Below, piece after piece: positions 1 to 9,687 of a stretch of 64,000 nucleotides of DNA. The stretch is taken from NCBI GenBank assembly GCA_028284905.1, contig JANQQU010000036.1:62001-126000 (forward strand), given 5' to 3'. The position numbers were made by a program, and so were the translations under genes. Within the stretch, counting starts at the first letter, position 1. The number at the start of each line of letters is the position of its first letter. The notes under the pieces were generated by a model. That model was not told where the DNA came from. It saw nothing but the letters and a program-made list of their open reading frames with translations, and did not search any database. The DNA comes from Calditrichia bacterium (GTDB lineage: Bacteria > Calditrichota > Calditrichia > RBG-13-44-9 > J075).

Positions 1-229
1 AGGATAAGGAAGTGTTTTGCTTGTTGGAACATTCTTTCGAAACTCCCATTCATAATGATGACATTTCACTTAAATCCGTAAACTTAGAATGTATTGACAA
101 TTATTTTTTGTCAAACTAATCACCCTTCGACAATCTCAGGATGATAGCAGCAATTACGCTAAGTTTGTCGAAACGTATAGACAGAATACGCCAAATCGCA
201 AGTGACAGACTACTAACTTTTACTTTCGT
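1..229. other. Gene-free edge region with repeat fragment
   Basis: No gene is supported here. The stretch lies downstream of the minus-strand PL6 lyase. Positions 94-100 and 108-114 form a short A/T-rich palindrome (TTGACAA, 7-base loop, TTGTCAA). Positions 121-144 hold a single degenerate arm of the TTCGACAAGCTCAGGATGAA repeat family that appears as full inverted pairs near 36.9 kb and 56.3 kb. A partial match (TTTGTCGAAA) follows at about 163-172. No convincing terminator with a T-tract was seen for the lyase. Confidence 0.5.
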
Positions 230-2962
230 TTATTTAAGCAACAACATTTTTCGAACCTGGCTTTGATCAGCAACCTTCAATTCATAAAAATAGACACCGG
301 AAGCCTGCTCACTGGCATCCCATTGCAGGTAATAGCTACCCGCCTGACGGGACTCATTTAATAAAGTAACCACCGAAGCACCAAGCGAATCGTAAATATT
401 CACCTGCACATTCGCTGCCCTGCTCAATTCAAATTGAATTGTCGTTGTTGGGTTAAAAGGATTGGGGAAATTCGGATGCAGGATAAATCCCTCCACCACT
501 GCAGGTGATCCGAAATCATCGGAAATTGCCACTAATCCGGACACCCAGCGTAAATCCCCCAGTGCTTCGCCATCGTCTGCCAGGCCGAGCACCGGCGAAT
601 TCCCCGCCAGGGTAAAATTACCGTCCAAGCGATTTTCATATAACGGGTCCAGATTTACCATGCCATTTCCGGTCCCGGCATCCCGATTGGTTACCAGCGG
701 ACCGACATTGAAGGTATCGCAATAGGAAATGGTCGAGAGAAGGCCTTCAATAATCAACGATTCACTATTCCCCGGACTATTACTAAAAATGCTATTTTTA
801 ATAGAAGAAGCATCGCAATCCCGCAAATAAATGATGCGCGAATTATTGTTGCCGCAATTATCAAAGGTTGAGTGATTAATACGCACTCGGGGTTGGGGTG
901 TAAAGGGAACGGTATCGCCGCCATAAACAAAGATCGCTTCTTTTCCCGTTTCCCAGAAAGTGCAGTTACTGATTTCGAGCCAGTCGGCATTATGCTCGCC
1001 ACTACCTTCAACTTCCTCATTCAGGCGCAAACCGATACCCGTGCTATTTTCGAACAGGCAATTGGCAAACACCAGCGAATCTGCATAGCTACCGGCATGT
1101 GCCCGGAAAAAATTACCATCAGTATCGTCGCCGACATCGCGTAGATAACAATCATTCAGATTCAATACAAAAGAGGTGTTTAGCGATTGATCATCGGTTC
1201 GAATGATGTATCTTGCCGGAGTTGCACTGCCTGCCATGCCATCCAACTCAATGCTGTCGAGACGCAATGATCCGCCTTGCTGAATGACAAAAATACTGCG
1301 TGGCTCAGCAGTGCTGTTATTATTGCGAATCACCGGACGATCTTCGGCATTGGCAGCTTTTCGAATCACTAAAGGCACATTGATGATGATATCCTGGTCA
1401 TTCAAATATTCCCCGGATTGCAACTCGAGAATATCGCCGGGTAAAGCGTTATCTACTGCCTGCATCAGGGCATTCTGTGCCGGCGCTACCTGCTGAATAT
1501 TCGACGGCAACGGCCACCAATGCGGGCCGGTATTTTCGCTGTTGACCGGATGAATTGTCACCGGAGCGGTAGAATACTGATCGGCCCCGACATCTTTGCT
1601 GCTTCCCCGGGAATGTCCGTCCATATCGATGGTCACATCGGGATAGTCTCCGCTTGCCGCCCCAATGACCGGACTGTTCACATTATCTGGCCTCCATAGG
1701 CTATCGCTCCCCAATTGCAACAGTGGATCCAGTTCGTCAATGCCGCCGGGCGACGTGATCCCCAGCGGAGAGCCAAACATAATATTCCCTTCATATTGCA
1801 TATTTTGTGGCGTGTCTTCATAGTCAATCAATTGCGCGCTATTGGTTGTATAAGCGACATTGTTGGCAATAACACAATCGAGCGGCGGCAAGGTGCGTTC
1901 GTCATCATTTCCGGCACCAATCAGAAACGGATTACGGCAGTTAACGAAAGTATTAAACATCACCGTTGCCCGCTTCACCTGAAAGTAACGGTTCAGGGGA
2001 GAATTGGGCACCCCATTCATAATCGTCAGCGGGCTGCGAAAACTACTGCCGTACAAATCCTGAAAATAGTTATTGTAAACTTTATGATCCTCCCCGATAA
2101 TGCGAACCCCACCGGCACTGGTATTACCGTTACCAAAGAAAAAATTGCCATATACTTCCGCAAAGTTGCCATGCCGCAGGGTTAAGGTCCCCTTGCAATT
2201 ATAGAAAGTGTTGTAACGAAAAGTATTGTGACCGGATTTGTTGGAAATAATTTCGATTTCCCCATCACAGCGCTCAAAGTAATTCCACTCTACCAAAGTA
2301 TAAGAATCACTCATCGACCAGTCGCTGGTGCCGATGCGAATCGTTTCGCCTCCGTTAAACCCTAAATCCGGACGAAAGGCAAAATAGTTATGATCAATAC
2401 GATGATAGTTCGCCTGACCATTCAGCCAAACGACCAGCGTGGTGCCGGAATGTTTTTTGTTGCGCATCAGGCAATGATCTACCCGGTTGTATTGCCCGTA
2501 AATGGAGACCCATTTATAGTCGGTGTTAATACTGCTGGGATTATAGTCGACAATAACCGTATTGGTTAAACGGCTATGATTCGCCAGATTACCGCTGTTT
2601 TCCCGGAATTCGATTACCGCCCCGGAGCTGGGCCTTCCCCCTTTAAAATAGAGCCCATCTACTTTTAGATAATCGCCGGCAATTCGCAGGCGGGAAGATC
2701 CGTTCAGGAGCACCCGTCCGGGAGTTTCAGCGCGTAAGAGAATCGTATCGCCGGGAGTACCATCAGCTTTAAAAAGGATATTCGCATCGCTCCAAATACC
2801 ATTTAGCATGGTAATCGTATCGCCGGGCTGCACGTTATTTAAGGCACTGTTTATCTCGCCCGCGGTTGCGGCAAAATATTCCTCGCCATGAGCAGTATTA
2901 AAGTGCGCTCCAGCGAGCTGCAGGACAATTATTAACCAAAAGTAAATTCTTGTAATTCTCAT
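230..2962 (-). CDS. Secreted PL6 family alginate lyase with sorting domain
   Basis: A 910-residue protein predicted to cleave alginate by beta-elimination at or outside the cell surface. A signal peptide covers about residues 1-26. The PL6 (chondroitinase B/alginate lyase) parallel beta-helix follows, about 28-400, with the family motif blocks NGGETIRIG (N203), CDGEIEIIS (E235, E237), NKSG (K242) and LTLRHGN (R263). These fit the calcium ligands and the Lys/Arg catalytic pair of the family. A second beta-helix, about 470-750, resembles the DUF4957/DUF5123-type helix. The C-terminus, about 825-910, is a Por-type sorting domain with NFPNPFNPTTT and a final KMLLLK. PL6 also includes dermatan-sulfate lyases; the PL17 and KdgF neighbours and the absence of sulfatases favour alginate. 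It is the last gene of the cluster, 399 bp after the previous one, and that gap is filled by a hairpin repeat. Confidence 0.9.
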   Translation of the reverse strand: MRITRIYFWLIIVLQLAGAHFNTAHGEEYFAATAGEINSALNNVQPGDTITMLNGIWSDANILFKADGTPGDTILLRAETPGRVLLNGSSRLRIAGDYLKVDGLYFKGGRPSSGAVIEFRENSGNLANHSRLTNTVIVDYNPSSINTDYKWVSIYGQYNRVDHCLMRNKKHSGTTLVVWLNGQANYHRIDHNYFAFRPDLGFNGGETIRIGTSDWSMSDSYTLVEWNYFERCDGEIEIISNKSGHNTFRYNTFYNCKGTLTLRHGNFAEVYGNFFFGNGNTSAGGVRIIGEDHKVYNNYFQDLYGSSFRSPLTIMNGVPNSPLNRYFQVKRATVMFNTFVNCRNPFLIGAGNDDERTLPPLDCVIANNVAYTTNSAQLIDYEDTPQNMQYEGNIMFGSPLGITSPGGIDELDPLLQLGSDSLWRPDNVNSPVIGAASGDYPDVTIDMDGHSRGSSKDVGADQYSTAPVTIHPVNSENTGPHWWPLPSNIQQVAPAQNALMQAVDNALPGDILELQSGEYLNDQDIIINVPLVIRKAANAEDRPVIRNNNSTAEPRSIFVIQQGGSLRLDSIELDGMAGSATPARYIIRTDDQSLNTSFVLNLNDCYLRDVGDDTDGNFFRAHAGSYADSLVFANCLFENSTGIGLRLNEEVEGSGEHNADWLEISNCTFWETGKEAIFVYGGDTVPFTPQPRVRINHSTFDNCGNNNSRIIYLRDCDASSIKNSIFSNSPGNSESLIIEGLLSTISYCDTFNVGPLVTNRDAGTGNGMVNLDPLYENRLDGNFTLAGNSPVLGLADDGEALGDLRWVSGLVAISDDFGSPAVVEGFILHPNFPNPFNPTTTIQFELSRAANVQVNIYDSLGASVVTLLNESRQAGSYYLQWDASEQASGVYFYELKVADQSQVRKMLLLK

Positions 2963-3087
2963 AAAATCCTACCGGGCAAAGTAATGGCAGCGAAAGGGGT
3001 AAAAATCGCTGCCATTATCAAGATTATTAATAAATCAGGCTATCAGACATGTTCTGTGATTAAGTATAATCCGAAGCAACTTTTGTG

Positions 3088-3275
3088 AAACCCCTTCGGG
3101 GTAAAGATTCTTTGCCGCTTTAACCCGGGGCTGAAAAAACACTCCCGGGTTACGTCAAGTAACCGCTTTGCGGTAAAAATACGCCGAAGGCGTTACAGGC
3201 CTCAACCCGGGGTCGCTGCTTTTTTGCGCCCCCGGGTTGAGGCAATCCACTTAAAAAACCCTGAAGGGGTTACAG
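3088..3275 (+). repeat. Multi-hairpin dispersed repeat, copy 1
   Basis: About 190 bp built of at least five consecutive hairpins in the gap between two minus-strand secreted-protein genes. In order: CCCCTTCGGGG; a long stem TAACCCGGG...CCCGGGTTA; ACCGCTTTGCGGT; ACGCCGAAGGCGT; CTCAACCCGGG...CCCGGGTTGAG; then CCCTGAAGGGGTTACAG. Copy 2 at 33103-33296 has the same elements in reverse-complement order. The element has no ORF of its own. Two copies about 30 kb apart in opposite orientation mark it as a dispersed family rather than a local terminator, although it may also stop transcription before the PL6 gene. Confidence 0.85.
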
Positions 3276-3361
3276 AGATAACTTTTCCATAAATTACTAA
3301 TCAAACTATTTTCACAAAATATATCTGAGAACCACAAATTATCTAACTGCTATACAGACGA

Positions 3362-4774
3362 TTATTTCAACAGAATCATCTTCCGGGTTTCTGCCTTATC
3401 ACCACCTACTTTCAGGGTATACATATAAACACCAGCGGCATATCCTTCCGCATTCCAGGTAAACTGGTGCTCACCAGCTGCCTGAACCGAATTGACAATC
3501 GTTTCAACCAACGATCCGCGGACATCATAAATGCGCAGGCTGACATCAGCAGATTTCGGGAGGAAATAGCTGATAATCGTCGATGGATTAAACGGGTTGG
3601 GATAATTCTGACGGAGATAAAAATCATTAATATACGGACGCGGCTCTTCGATGCCAACCGGCGGACAGTCGCCGCCCCAACGACGATCACCTAATGGGCC
3701 GCCATCGTGGCCAAGATTACAAACCGGTGATGTCGAAGATAAGGTATAATCCATAAGCGCTGCGTTAGCGTATTCCGGATCAAAGCCGTAAACCGTGGTG
3801 GTATCCACTGTCGCGCCCTTGGTCCCGCTTACCCGGCCGGATGCCGTAGGAGGACTGGTAAAGGAATTGACATTGAATGTATCCACATGGCTAATATGTG
3901 ATCCGTTTTGCTGAATTTGCATCACATAATCATCGCGGCCATGGCCGGATTGACGGCTGTTGGTGACTATAATATTTCGGGCAATAGTATTCTGATTATT
4001 CTTGACAAACATCATCCGGGTGGCGCTGCCATTAACCGTCAGGTTTTCAAATAAGGCATAGGCATCTTCAGTGGCAGTGTCCAGGTCAGCGTAAAAACGA
4101 ATGGCTTCCGCATCAATATTGGTAAAAGTAGTATTACGGACAATCAAAGTATCTACCACTCGATCAATCACATATTTTTCAGTTTCCGACATACGGATCG
4201 CTTCGTAACCGGTATTGGCAAAAGTGCAATCCTCAATCCGGACGGTACCGGCATCAACATCTTTTAAGAAATAGAAGCCATGGCCATCACTGGCAAGATC
4301 TTTATTCTGATACAAATTAACAAAATCGCAATCCCGGATAGTAACATTCAAACCTACTTTCGGTAATGGAAATCCATCTGGACCGGGACCAACACGCATT
4401 GCATACTTCATCCCATGAGACACAGGGTGCCCACCGTCAAAGATGACACCTTCAACGGTAAAATCGTCGTGAATACGGATCATTTCCAAGTTTGTCCCAT
4501 TTGCATCGCTGTTGGTAATAATCGGCTTTTGCGCCAATCCTGGAGCAGCGATAATAGTCATCGGGTGCCGCACCTGCAGATATACTGTATCAGTGGTAGT
4601 ATAGACACCACCGCTGGTTATCAGAACTAATGTGTCGATATTATTGCTGAATGCAAAATCGAATGCCAGTTTAAAGTCAAATGAGTCATCGACTTCAATT
4701 TTACTGGCAAAAGCAGAATTAAAGAGAACAAACACGGCTAATAAAGTGGCCCAAATTACTTTAGCATAATTCAT
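3362..4774 (-). CDS. Secreted beta-helix protein of the alginate cluster
   Basis: A protein of about 470 residues, function unknown. The start is ATG at 4774, preceded by GGAGG; the reading frame extends to a TTG at 4786, which is not needed. A signal peptide (about 23 residues ending AFA) leads into a right-handed parallel beta-helix with many short 'N-x-T-F-x-N' coils, for example IEDCTFANTGYEAIR and LIVRNTTFTNIDAEAIR. It ends in a Por sorting domain (NYPNPFNPSTI, final KMILLK). It is clearly paralogous to about residues 900-1240 of the 1420-residue protein at 13516-17778; both share VTSGGxY, KPIITNSD, DGGHP and SETEK blocks. The PL6 catalytic Asn/Glu/Lys/Arg blocks are absent, so it is not called a PL6 lyase. 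Binding or degrading alginate is inference from context. Confidence 0.8.
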   Translation of the reverse strand: MNYAKVIWATLLAVFVLFNSAFASKIEVDDSFDFKLAFDFAFSNNIDTLVLITSGGVYTTTDTVYLQVRHPMTIIAAPGLAQKPIITNSDANGTNLEMIRIHDDFTVEGVIFDGGHPVSHGMKYAMRVGPGPDGFPLPKVGLNVTIRDCDFVNLYQNKDLASDGHGFYFLKDVDAGTVRIEDCTFANTGYEAIRMSETEKYVIDRVVDTLIVRNTTFTNIDAEAIRFYADLDTATEDAYALFENLTVNGSATRMMFVKNNQNTIARNIIVTNSRQSGHGRDDYVMQIQQNGSHISHVDTFNVNSFTSPPTASGRVSGTKGATVDTTTVYGFDPEYANAALMDYTLSSTSPVCNLGHDGGPLGDRRWGGDCPPVGIEEPRPYINDFYLRQNYPNPFNPSTIISYFLPKSADVSLRIYDVRGSLVETIVNSVQAAGEHQFTWNAEGYAAGVYMYTLKVGGDKAETRKMILLK

Positions 4775-4807
4775 ATATGCCTCCAATGTGTTGGTTAAAA
4801 GGGTTGA

Positions 4808-6343
4808 TTAAAAACTATAAAGATAGCCTAAATAAAAGTTGTTTAGCGATTCCCGGGCGTAGTTCGTATTGCTGTAATAGCTGTCATAATACTCCAGGTT
4901 ACGGATTTCGTAAGCTGCGTCGATCCGCCCTAATTTTCCGACGGCCAGTGTGGCACCGAAAGTATAACTATTAGCCGCAGGACCACGATCTTTAAAAGCC
5001 GCGCCATCCGGAACGAATGTCGCCGGCAGGTTGCGATATCCGGCTAATAATGAGAGGTAATTGGTTGCACGATACTCTATGCCAAAGCGCATCGCCTGAT
5101 AATCCGCCCATCCCTGGAAAAGGGAATCCAACGGTTGACTGGTAAGATTATAATCGGCTTTACTATACTGGGCGTAATCCAATGCCAGGGAAAAGGTAAA
5201 TTTATCCATCGGTGTAACGCTGATGCCGAATTGATAAGTTGCCGGCAGTTCAATTTCATCTGTGCCGGAAGCACTCTCCGAGCTGCTGCTGGTAATGCCA
5301 CTATCGATTGCGGTAACAGTTGTTGTTGTGTTCCAGTCCCGGCTAAGCGTGTGCGGCAGGGCGAGTTTCACACCAATATTCAAACGCTCCAACTTTAATA
5401 CCGCTCCGATATCGAAGGCACTTGAGCTAAACTCCGACGCACCAACAGTACTGGTGGATAGGGTGTCATAGGAAAAGCGGAATTTATTATTGCCAACCAG
5501 GTCGAAATAACCAACGCGATCAAGTGTTTGCAGATCGTCTGTATCCGCGGAGCGAATTTTTACACCGGCGCCAAGCATTAAATTATCATTTAGTTGAAAA
5601 GCAACCGCACCATTCAGGTTCGTCACATCTCCATCGCGCTGGCGCAAGTAACGGGACCAGTTAACGGTGACCGTATCTACAGTTGTTGCCCGGGAAGGAT
5701 TCCCATAAAGATTATAGCCGATATGTGGATCGAGAAATGTATCATTCCGATCGAAATCAGCGGTCAGTACATTCCGGGAATACGCCGCGGCAACCACTAC
5801 CGGACGCTTCATAAAGGTAAAAGGAATCGCTGCCGTAAAATTAGTAAAAGCGGAGCCGCTTAAATCCCGTTGCCAATCTGCTGCTTCATCACTATAGGGA
5901 TCCAGACCCGTCTCCGGTGCCCGTACCTCGTAGTCGATCGAGTCCAGGCCAGGCGTTCCGGCCAGCTCGTAATCCCAAATGCCATTATAGGCAGGATTCG
6001 GTGTGTACAACCCCTCAAGATAGAAAGGCAGCGTCACGTAAATGCGGTTCGGACGATAACGTTGATTTTCCTGCCAGGAACGGTTATAGGAAACACCACT
6101 AAAAGAGAACTGTATTTCGGACACTCCCACTAATCCGGCAGGATTGTGGAACAATGCATTAATGTCCCCGCTAATTGCCGTGGCAGCATTTCCCATCGCC
6201 AGCAGTTTTACCCCGGCATCGTCCGGGGTGGAAAGCCCCTGGAAAGAGAGATTGTCGCCTCGCCGTTGGGCAGAAAGCCCCAAGGAAAAGATAAGGACAA
6301 CCCAAAACGCTTTCTGAATTATTGACTTTGTATAAGTTTTCAT
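4808..6343 (-). CDS. Outer-membrane beta-barrel protein (FadL/OmpP1-like)
   Basis: About 511 residues, starting at ATG 6343 (a TTG at 6355 in frame is not needed). A signal peptide of about 25 residues is followed by a GVKLLAMGNAATAISGDINALFHNPAGL block. This is the N-terminal pattern of FadL/OmpP1 and PorV-like barrels, where 'G..A.A...D..A...NPAGL' precedes the strands. The rest is rich in alternating aromatic strands and ends in a typical aromatic residue (LYSF). It probably sits in the outer membrane. It lies 21 bp before the beta-helix gene and 34 bp after the PorV-like gene, so it is part of the same transcript. A role in oligosaccharide passage or in T9SS cargo handling are both possible; the sequence does not decide. 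Confidence 0.7.
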   Translation of the reverse strand: MKTYTKSIIQKAFWVVLIFSLGLSAQRRGDNLSFQGLSTPDDAGVKLLAMGNAATAISGDINALFHNPAGLVGVSEIQFSFSGVSYNRSWQENQRYRPNRIYVTLPFYLEGLYTPNPAYNGIWDYELAGTPGLDSIDYEVRAPETGLDPYSDEAADWQRDLSGSAFTNFTAAIPFTFMKRPVVVAAAYSRNVLTADFDRNDTFLDPHIGYNLYGNPSRATTVDTVTVNWSRYLRQRDGDVTNLNGAVAFQLNDNLMLGAGVKIRSADTDDLQTLDRVGYFDLVGNNKFRFSYDTLSTSTVGASEFSSSAFDIGAVLKLERLNIGVKLALPHTLSRDWNTTTTVTAIDSGITSSSSESASGTDEIELPATYQFGISVTPMDKFTFSLALDYAQYSKADYNLTSQPLDSLFQGWADYQAMRFGIEYRATNYLSLLAGYRNLPATFVPDGAAFKDRGPAANSYTFGATLAVGKLGRIDAAYEIRNLEYYDSYYSNTNYARESLNNFYLGYLYSF

Positions 6344-6389
6344 TTTATATCCCAATGCTTTATTCTCACTGGTTTAATTTTTTAGCGGA

Positions 6390-7364
6390 TTAATCGAAGT
6401 TAAGCCCTAACGTGAAACGGTGGACGCCATCTAAAAATTCCCCATAGTCGTTAAAGGAATAATCGAAACGGTAATTTTGCAGATGGATGCCCATGCCCAA
6501 CGCCAGGCCTTCTTCATCATAATTGATTTTGTAACCGCCACGCAGAAAAACCATATCATTGAAACCGTATTCCATACCAACATTATATTGCTGGTCAAAA
6601 TCACGAGGCTGGACCATATCAAAAGCTACCAGCAGCTTATGATTTTCCGAAGTTCGAAACATGTTCTGATTCGGCGACATTAGATAAGCGGAAACACCAA
6701 TATTAAATGTTTGCGGCAAGGGGAATTTTTCCTCAACGAATTTTACTTCCGGACCAAACTGGCGCACGGTTGCGGAAATTTTCACTGAGCGGTAACCGGT
6801 GTCATAGACCAGACCACCGTCAAAAACCAGTGAAGAAGCGCTTTCTGCGACAAGATCTTCCCGGACAAACTTAGTGGTGAGCCCAAAGGAAAACTGATCG
6901 GTAACTGCCCGCGCCCAACTGACGCCGACCACAAAAGCACCGGGAGAAAAAGTATTGCCTGTCAAGCCGGGATTGTAAGTGCCATCGGCATTAAAGCCCA
7001 GCGCACTGACAGTCGTCTCTTCAATTTCACCGACATCCGTTAGCAGCACCTGTACGCCGAGAGTGCCCCAATGACCAGCGGAATAAGCAGCGGCAAAGGA
7101 AGAATGGCGAATATCAAAGAAATAATCCACGTAGCTAAATTCCGCATCAAAACGCTGCACGGTGGGCAATAGTCCAGGATTCCAAAACACTGCATCTGCA
7201 CCATAGGCGAGTGAGCTGTACGCCCCTCCCATCGCGGTAGAACGGGCACTCATCATCACTTTCAGAAATTGAAAAGATGTGGTGCCAACTTTCTCAAAAC
7301 CATAACTGACGGTAGAGAGAATAAGCAGTAATATCAGGGTAATTTTTTTAATGCTGGCGACCAT
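6390..7364 (-). CDS. PorV/PorQ family outer-membrane protein
   Basis: 324 residues with a signal peptide and the PorV/PorQ family opening: TSFQFLKVMMSARSTAMGGAY, then YGADAVFWNPGLL. It ends as a barrel (RFTLGLNFD). In Bacteroidota, PorV is an outer-membrane shuttle of the type IX secretion system that carries cargo bearing C-terminal sorting domains; related paralogs often sit beside cargo genes. Here four cargo-like genes (230, 3362, 7401 and 13516) are in the same cluster, so a dedicated cargo helper is a reasonable inference. The start has AAAGGAGA about 8 bases upstream. The spacing of 34-36 bp to both neighbours supports an operon. Confidence 0.8.
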   Translation of the reverse strand: MVASIKKITLILLLILSTVSYGFEKVGTTSFQFLKVMMSARSTAMGGAYSSLAYGADAVFWNPGLLPTVQRFDAEFSYVDYFFDIRHSSFAAAYSAGHWGTLGVQVLLTDVGEIEETTVSALGFNADGTYNPGLTGNTFSPGAFVVGVSWARAVTDQFSFGLTTKFVREDLVAESASSLVFDGGLVYDTGYRSVKISATVRQFGPEVKFVEEKFPLPQTFNIGVSAYLMSPNQNMFRTSENHKLLVAFDMVQPRDFDQQYNVGMEYGFNDMVFLRGGYKINYDEEGLALGMGIHLQNYRFDYSFNDYGEFLDGVHRFTLGLNFD

Positions 7365-7400
7365 AATGATCTCCTTTAAAAAACCATCAAATGTTTTTCG

Positions 7401-9629
7401 TTATTTTATGACCACAAATTTTCCTGTGGTTTGTTCTCCTTCCGGAGTTGTAACCACATAAAAGTAGATACCAGAAGCAATTTCCTGGCGATTTCGGGTT
7501 ACCTGGAACCATGCCACGGAATAAATCGGTTGATCATGCTCTATGGTTTCCACCAATTGCCCGGCATAAGAAAAGATGCGAATAGTGCAACGGCTGGGCA
7601 GTCCGTAAAAACCGATCTGGCCGGTCGTTTCTCCGCCACCTTCAAAACCGGAATTTACCCGGAAAGGATTAGGCACGGCGTGTATAGCGCCAAAAGTTTC
7701 CACCGAACCGATATTCTTCTGAAACTCAATGATATTGGTTCGTCCGCTTTGATTGCCATTCACATCTACGGAAGTAACGGAGTAATAGCGGCGCTCACCC
7801 ACTTTAAAATCCGGGTCATCATCCAGAAACTCATAGACATTATCCCCATTCACCTCGCCTTTTGAGAGAGTGCCGATTTGCGTCCAGGGCCCCATACCCG
7901 CCAGGCTGCGATAGATCCGAAATTCGCTCAATTCTCCCATTAAACGCGGGTGGGTAAACTCTTCCAAATCCCGGGGCCAGATGAGGCGTACTTCTGCTTT
8001 CTCGGTGTTATCGATTTGATATTCCGGCGCCGGAAAGGGCACGGGAATTTTATAGCTGCCATCTCTCGGATTATCTTCCGGCCAAACCGGCAAGGTCGGT
8101 TCCTCACCCAGATAGGCCTGGAATGCCTTATGGGCCACTTGCTGCACGTTGACCACATCGGAATTGACATAATCCGGATAGCCGTAATCGGTTAGATAGT
8201 TCTCGGTCATTACTTCCCCATCCAGCACAATCCGTCGATCCAGGCTCGGTATATTCGACCATTGCGTTAAGGTCTGGCCGCCTTCAACCCGCTTGTTCGC
8301 CTGGCCACCGTATCCGACAACTTCGGCCAGGGCATATTCCAGTTTATCACCGTGCTCCAGGGTATAAGGACCAAAGACAATATGCTTCTGCCCGGCGTCG
8401 ACACTCTGGCGATAATTGTAGGAGGCGCGCCCCAACCAGCGGGCGGACGGCGGCTCCGGCCAGGTGGTGCTATTGGGAGCATAACGGCCACTCCAGCGCT
8501 TGTCCGGGTTAATCGATTCCACAGTCATTTTTGAACTACGCGTGTTACCGGTACTGACCTTATTAGACCAGGGCTGGAGAATATGAGAATTTTCGTCTAT
8601 TTCATAAAACTCATCATTAAAGGTTCTGAGAATATCGGCAGCCTCGGATTCATTCCGGCTCGGATCGTCTGGATCAACAATTGCCAGATGATTCACATCA
8701 TAATGCAGCATTGCGTAGCCGGGCGCCTGCGGGCTACATAAACCGCCGCCGTTTATGCCGGTTTCGGAAAAGAGGCGAAATAATTCTTTATTCGGCTCCG
8801 GTTTCCCCATCAATCCGCCATCACCGGAAGTACGGCGATCCATATTAAAGGTCAGCCAGTAATCGGCATCCCAAAAACCATTCTGATCGCCGCGATAAAT
8901 ACCACCGTCATATTTCCATTCCTGGTAATGCCGTTGATACCCGTACATCGAGGGGGCATGCCCATAGATAAACAAGGCCATAAAATCCCGGTATTGCGCC
9001 GTCTGCTCAATCGTTGACGGATCGCCGTCGGTATCGCCGGTATACTCCAGGGTGTATTCGTAAATAATCAGATCATCATAATCGGGATAGCTCCAGGCCC
9101 GGGAAACCCGGGTTATAGTGATGCCTAACGGTGTGGCCCATTTGGCAGTAATAATTTCTTCCGCTTCATCGGGATTGTAATCGGGGTTCAAACTACCATC
9201 CGGCAGCAAGGGGAAATTTTCCACTTCTTCGATAGAAATCGGAAAGCTCCAGAGACCGTTGGCCACTTCCGGATCACTGGCACCAACGCCACCACAGAGG
9301 GCATACAGGCGATTGCTTTTCCCGGGATTACCGGCAACATTCGCGGCAATATACATACCGGCGCCGAGCATATTGTGCTGCCCGCTGTACTGCAATCCTT
9401 CAACGACGGTGGCCGAACGCGAAGGCCATTCGAATACTGGTACGCTGGTGGCGTTTCCCTGCTGCCCGGTCTGCCAGGCACGGCCAATTTCGCCGGTATT
9501 AAACACTGTTTCATGTAACATTCCCCGATCGTGAATCCGAAAATCCCGAAAGGTCTGCGGAAAAGCCAGAGAGGAATAAACAAGAACGCTAACAGCTATT
9601 ATTTTGTAAAGTTTCGAGACTACACTCAT
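7401..9629 (-). CDS. Large secreted protein with sorting-like C-terminus
   Basis: 742 residues, family not recognised. Residues 1-24 are a signal peptide (ending LAFPQ). The middle is rich in Trp, Tyr, Gly and Asp, with a repeated theme of 'YDDLIIYEYTLEYTGD'. A fibronectin-III-like segment lies about residues 565-650 (AEVRLIWPRDLE ... YYSVTSVDVNGNQSG). The C-terminus is a divergent sorting domain (AVPNPFRVNSG ... ASGIYFYVVTT ... GKFVVIK). It follows the TonB-dependent receptor by 58 bp, where Bacteroidota would have SusD, but no SusD-like TPR pattern or lipobox is visible. It may be the surface-exposed partner of the receptor; that is inference from gene order only. Confidence 0.65.
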   Translation of the reverse strand: MSVVSKLYKIIAVSVLVYSSLAFPQTFRDFRIHDRGMLHETVFNTGEIGRAWQTGQQGNATSVPVFEWPSRSATVVEGLQYSGQHNMLGAGMYIAANVAGNPGKSNRLYALCGGVGASDPEVANGLWSFPISIEEVENFPLLPDGSLNPDYNPDEAEEIITAKWATPLGITITRVSRAWSYPDYDDLIIYEYTLEYTGDTDGDPSTIEQTAQYRDFMALFIYGHAPSMYGYQRHYQEWKYDGGIYRGDQNGFWDADYWLTFNMDRRTSGDGGLMGKPEPNKELFRLFSETGINGGGLCSPQAPGYAMLHYDVNHLAIVDPDDPSRNESEAADILRTFNDEFYEIDENSHILQPWSNKVSTGNTRSSKMTVESINPDKRWSGRYAPNSTTWPEPPSARWLGRASYNYRQSVDAGQKHIVFGPYTLEHGDKLEYALAEVVGYGGQANKRVEGGQTLTQWSNIPSLDRRIVLDGEVMTENYLTDYGYPDYVNSDVVNVQQVAHKAFQAYLGEEPTLPVWPEDNPRDGSYKIPVPFPAPEYQIDNTEKAEVRLIWPRDLEEFTHPRLMGELSEFRIYRSLAGMGPWTQIGTLSKGEVNGDNVYEFLDDDPDFKVGERRYYSVTSVDVNGNQSGRTNIIEFQKNIGSVETFGAIHAVPNPFRVNSGFEGGGETTGQIGFYGLPSRCTIRIFSYAGQLVETIEHDQPIYSVAWFQVTRNRQEIASGIYFYVVTTPEGEQTTGKFVVIK

Positions 9630-9687
9630 TGGATATTCTCCAACTATTTGTTTTCAGTCTTTTTAGCCGACAAATCTTCTCATCCGC

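Noticed and set aside
94-114. TTGACAA-N7-TTGTCAA as terminator or operator
   Set aside because: Short A/T-rich palindrome with no T-tract in context and no second copy by a promoter; too weak to call.
230-2962. Chondroitinase B (dermatan sulfate) instead of alginate lyase
   Set aside because: Both belong to PL6, but there is no sulfatase or glycosaminoglycan glucuronyl hydrolase nearby, while PL17 and KdgF favour alginate.
7401-9629. SusD homolog following the TonB receptor
   Set aside because: No lipobox and no helical TPR-like pattern; the C-terminus is a sorting-like domain.
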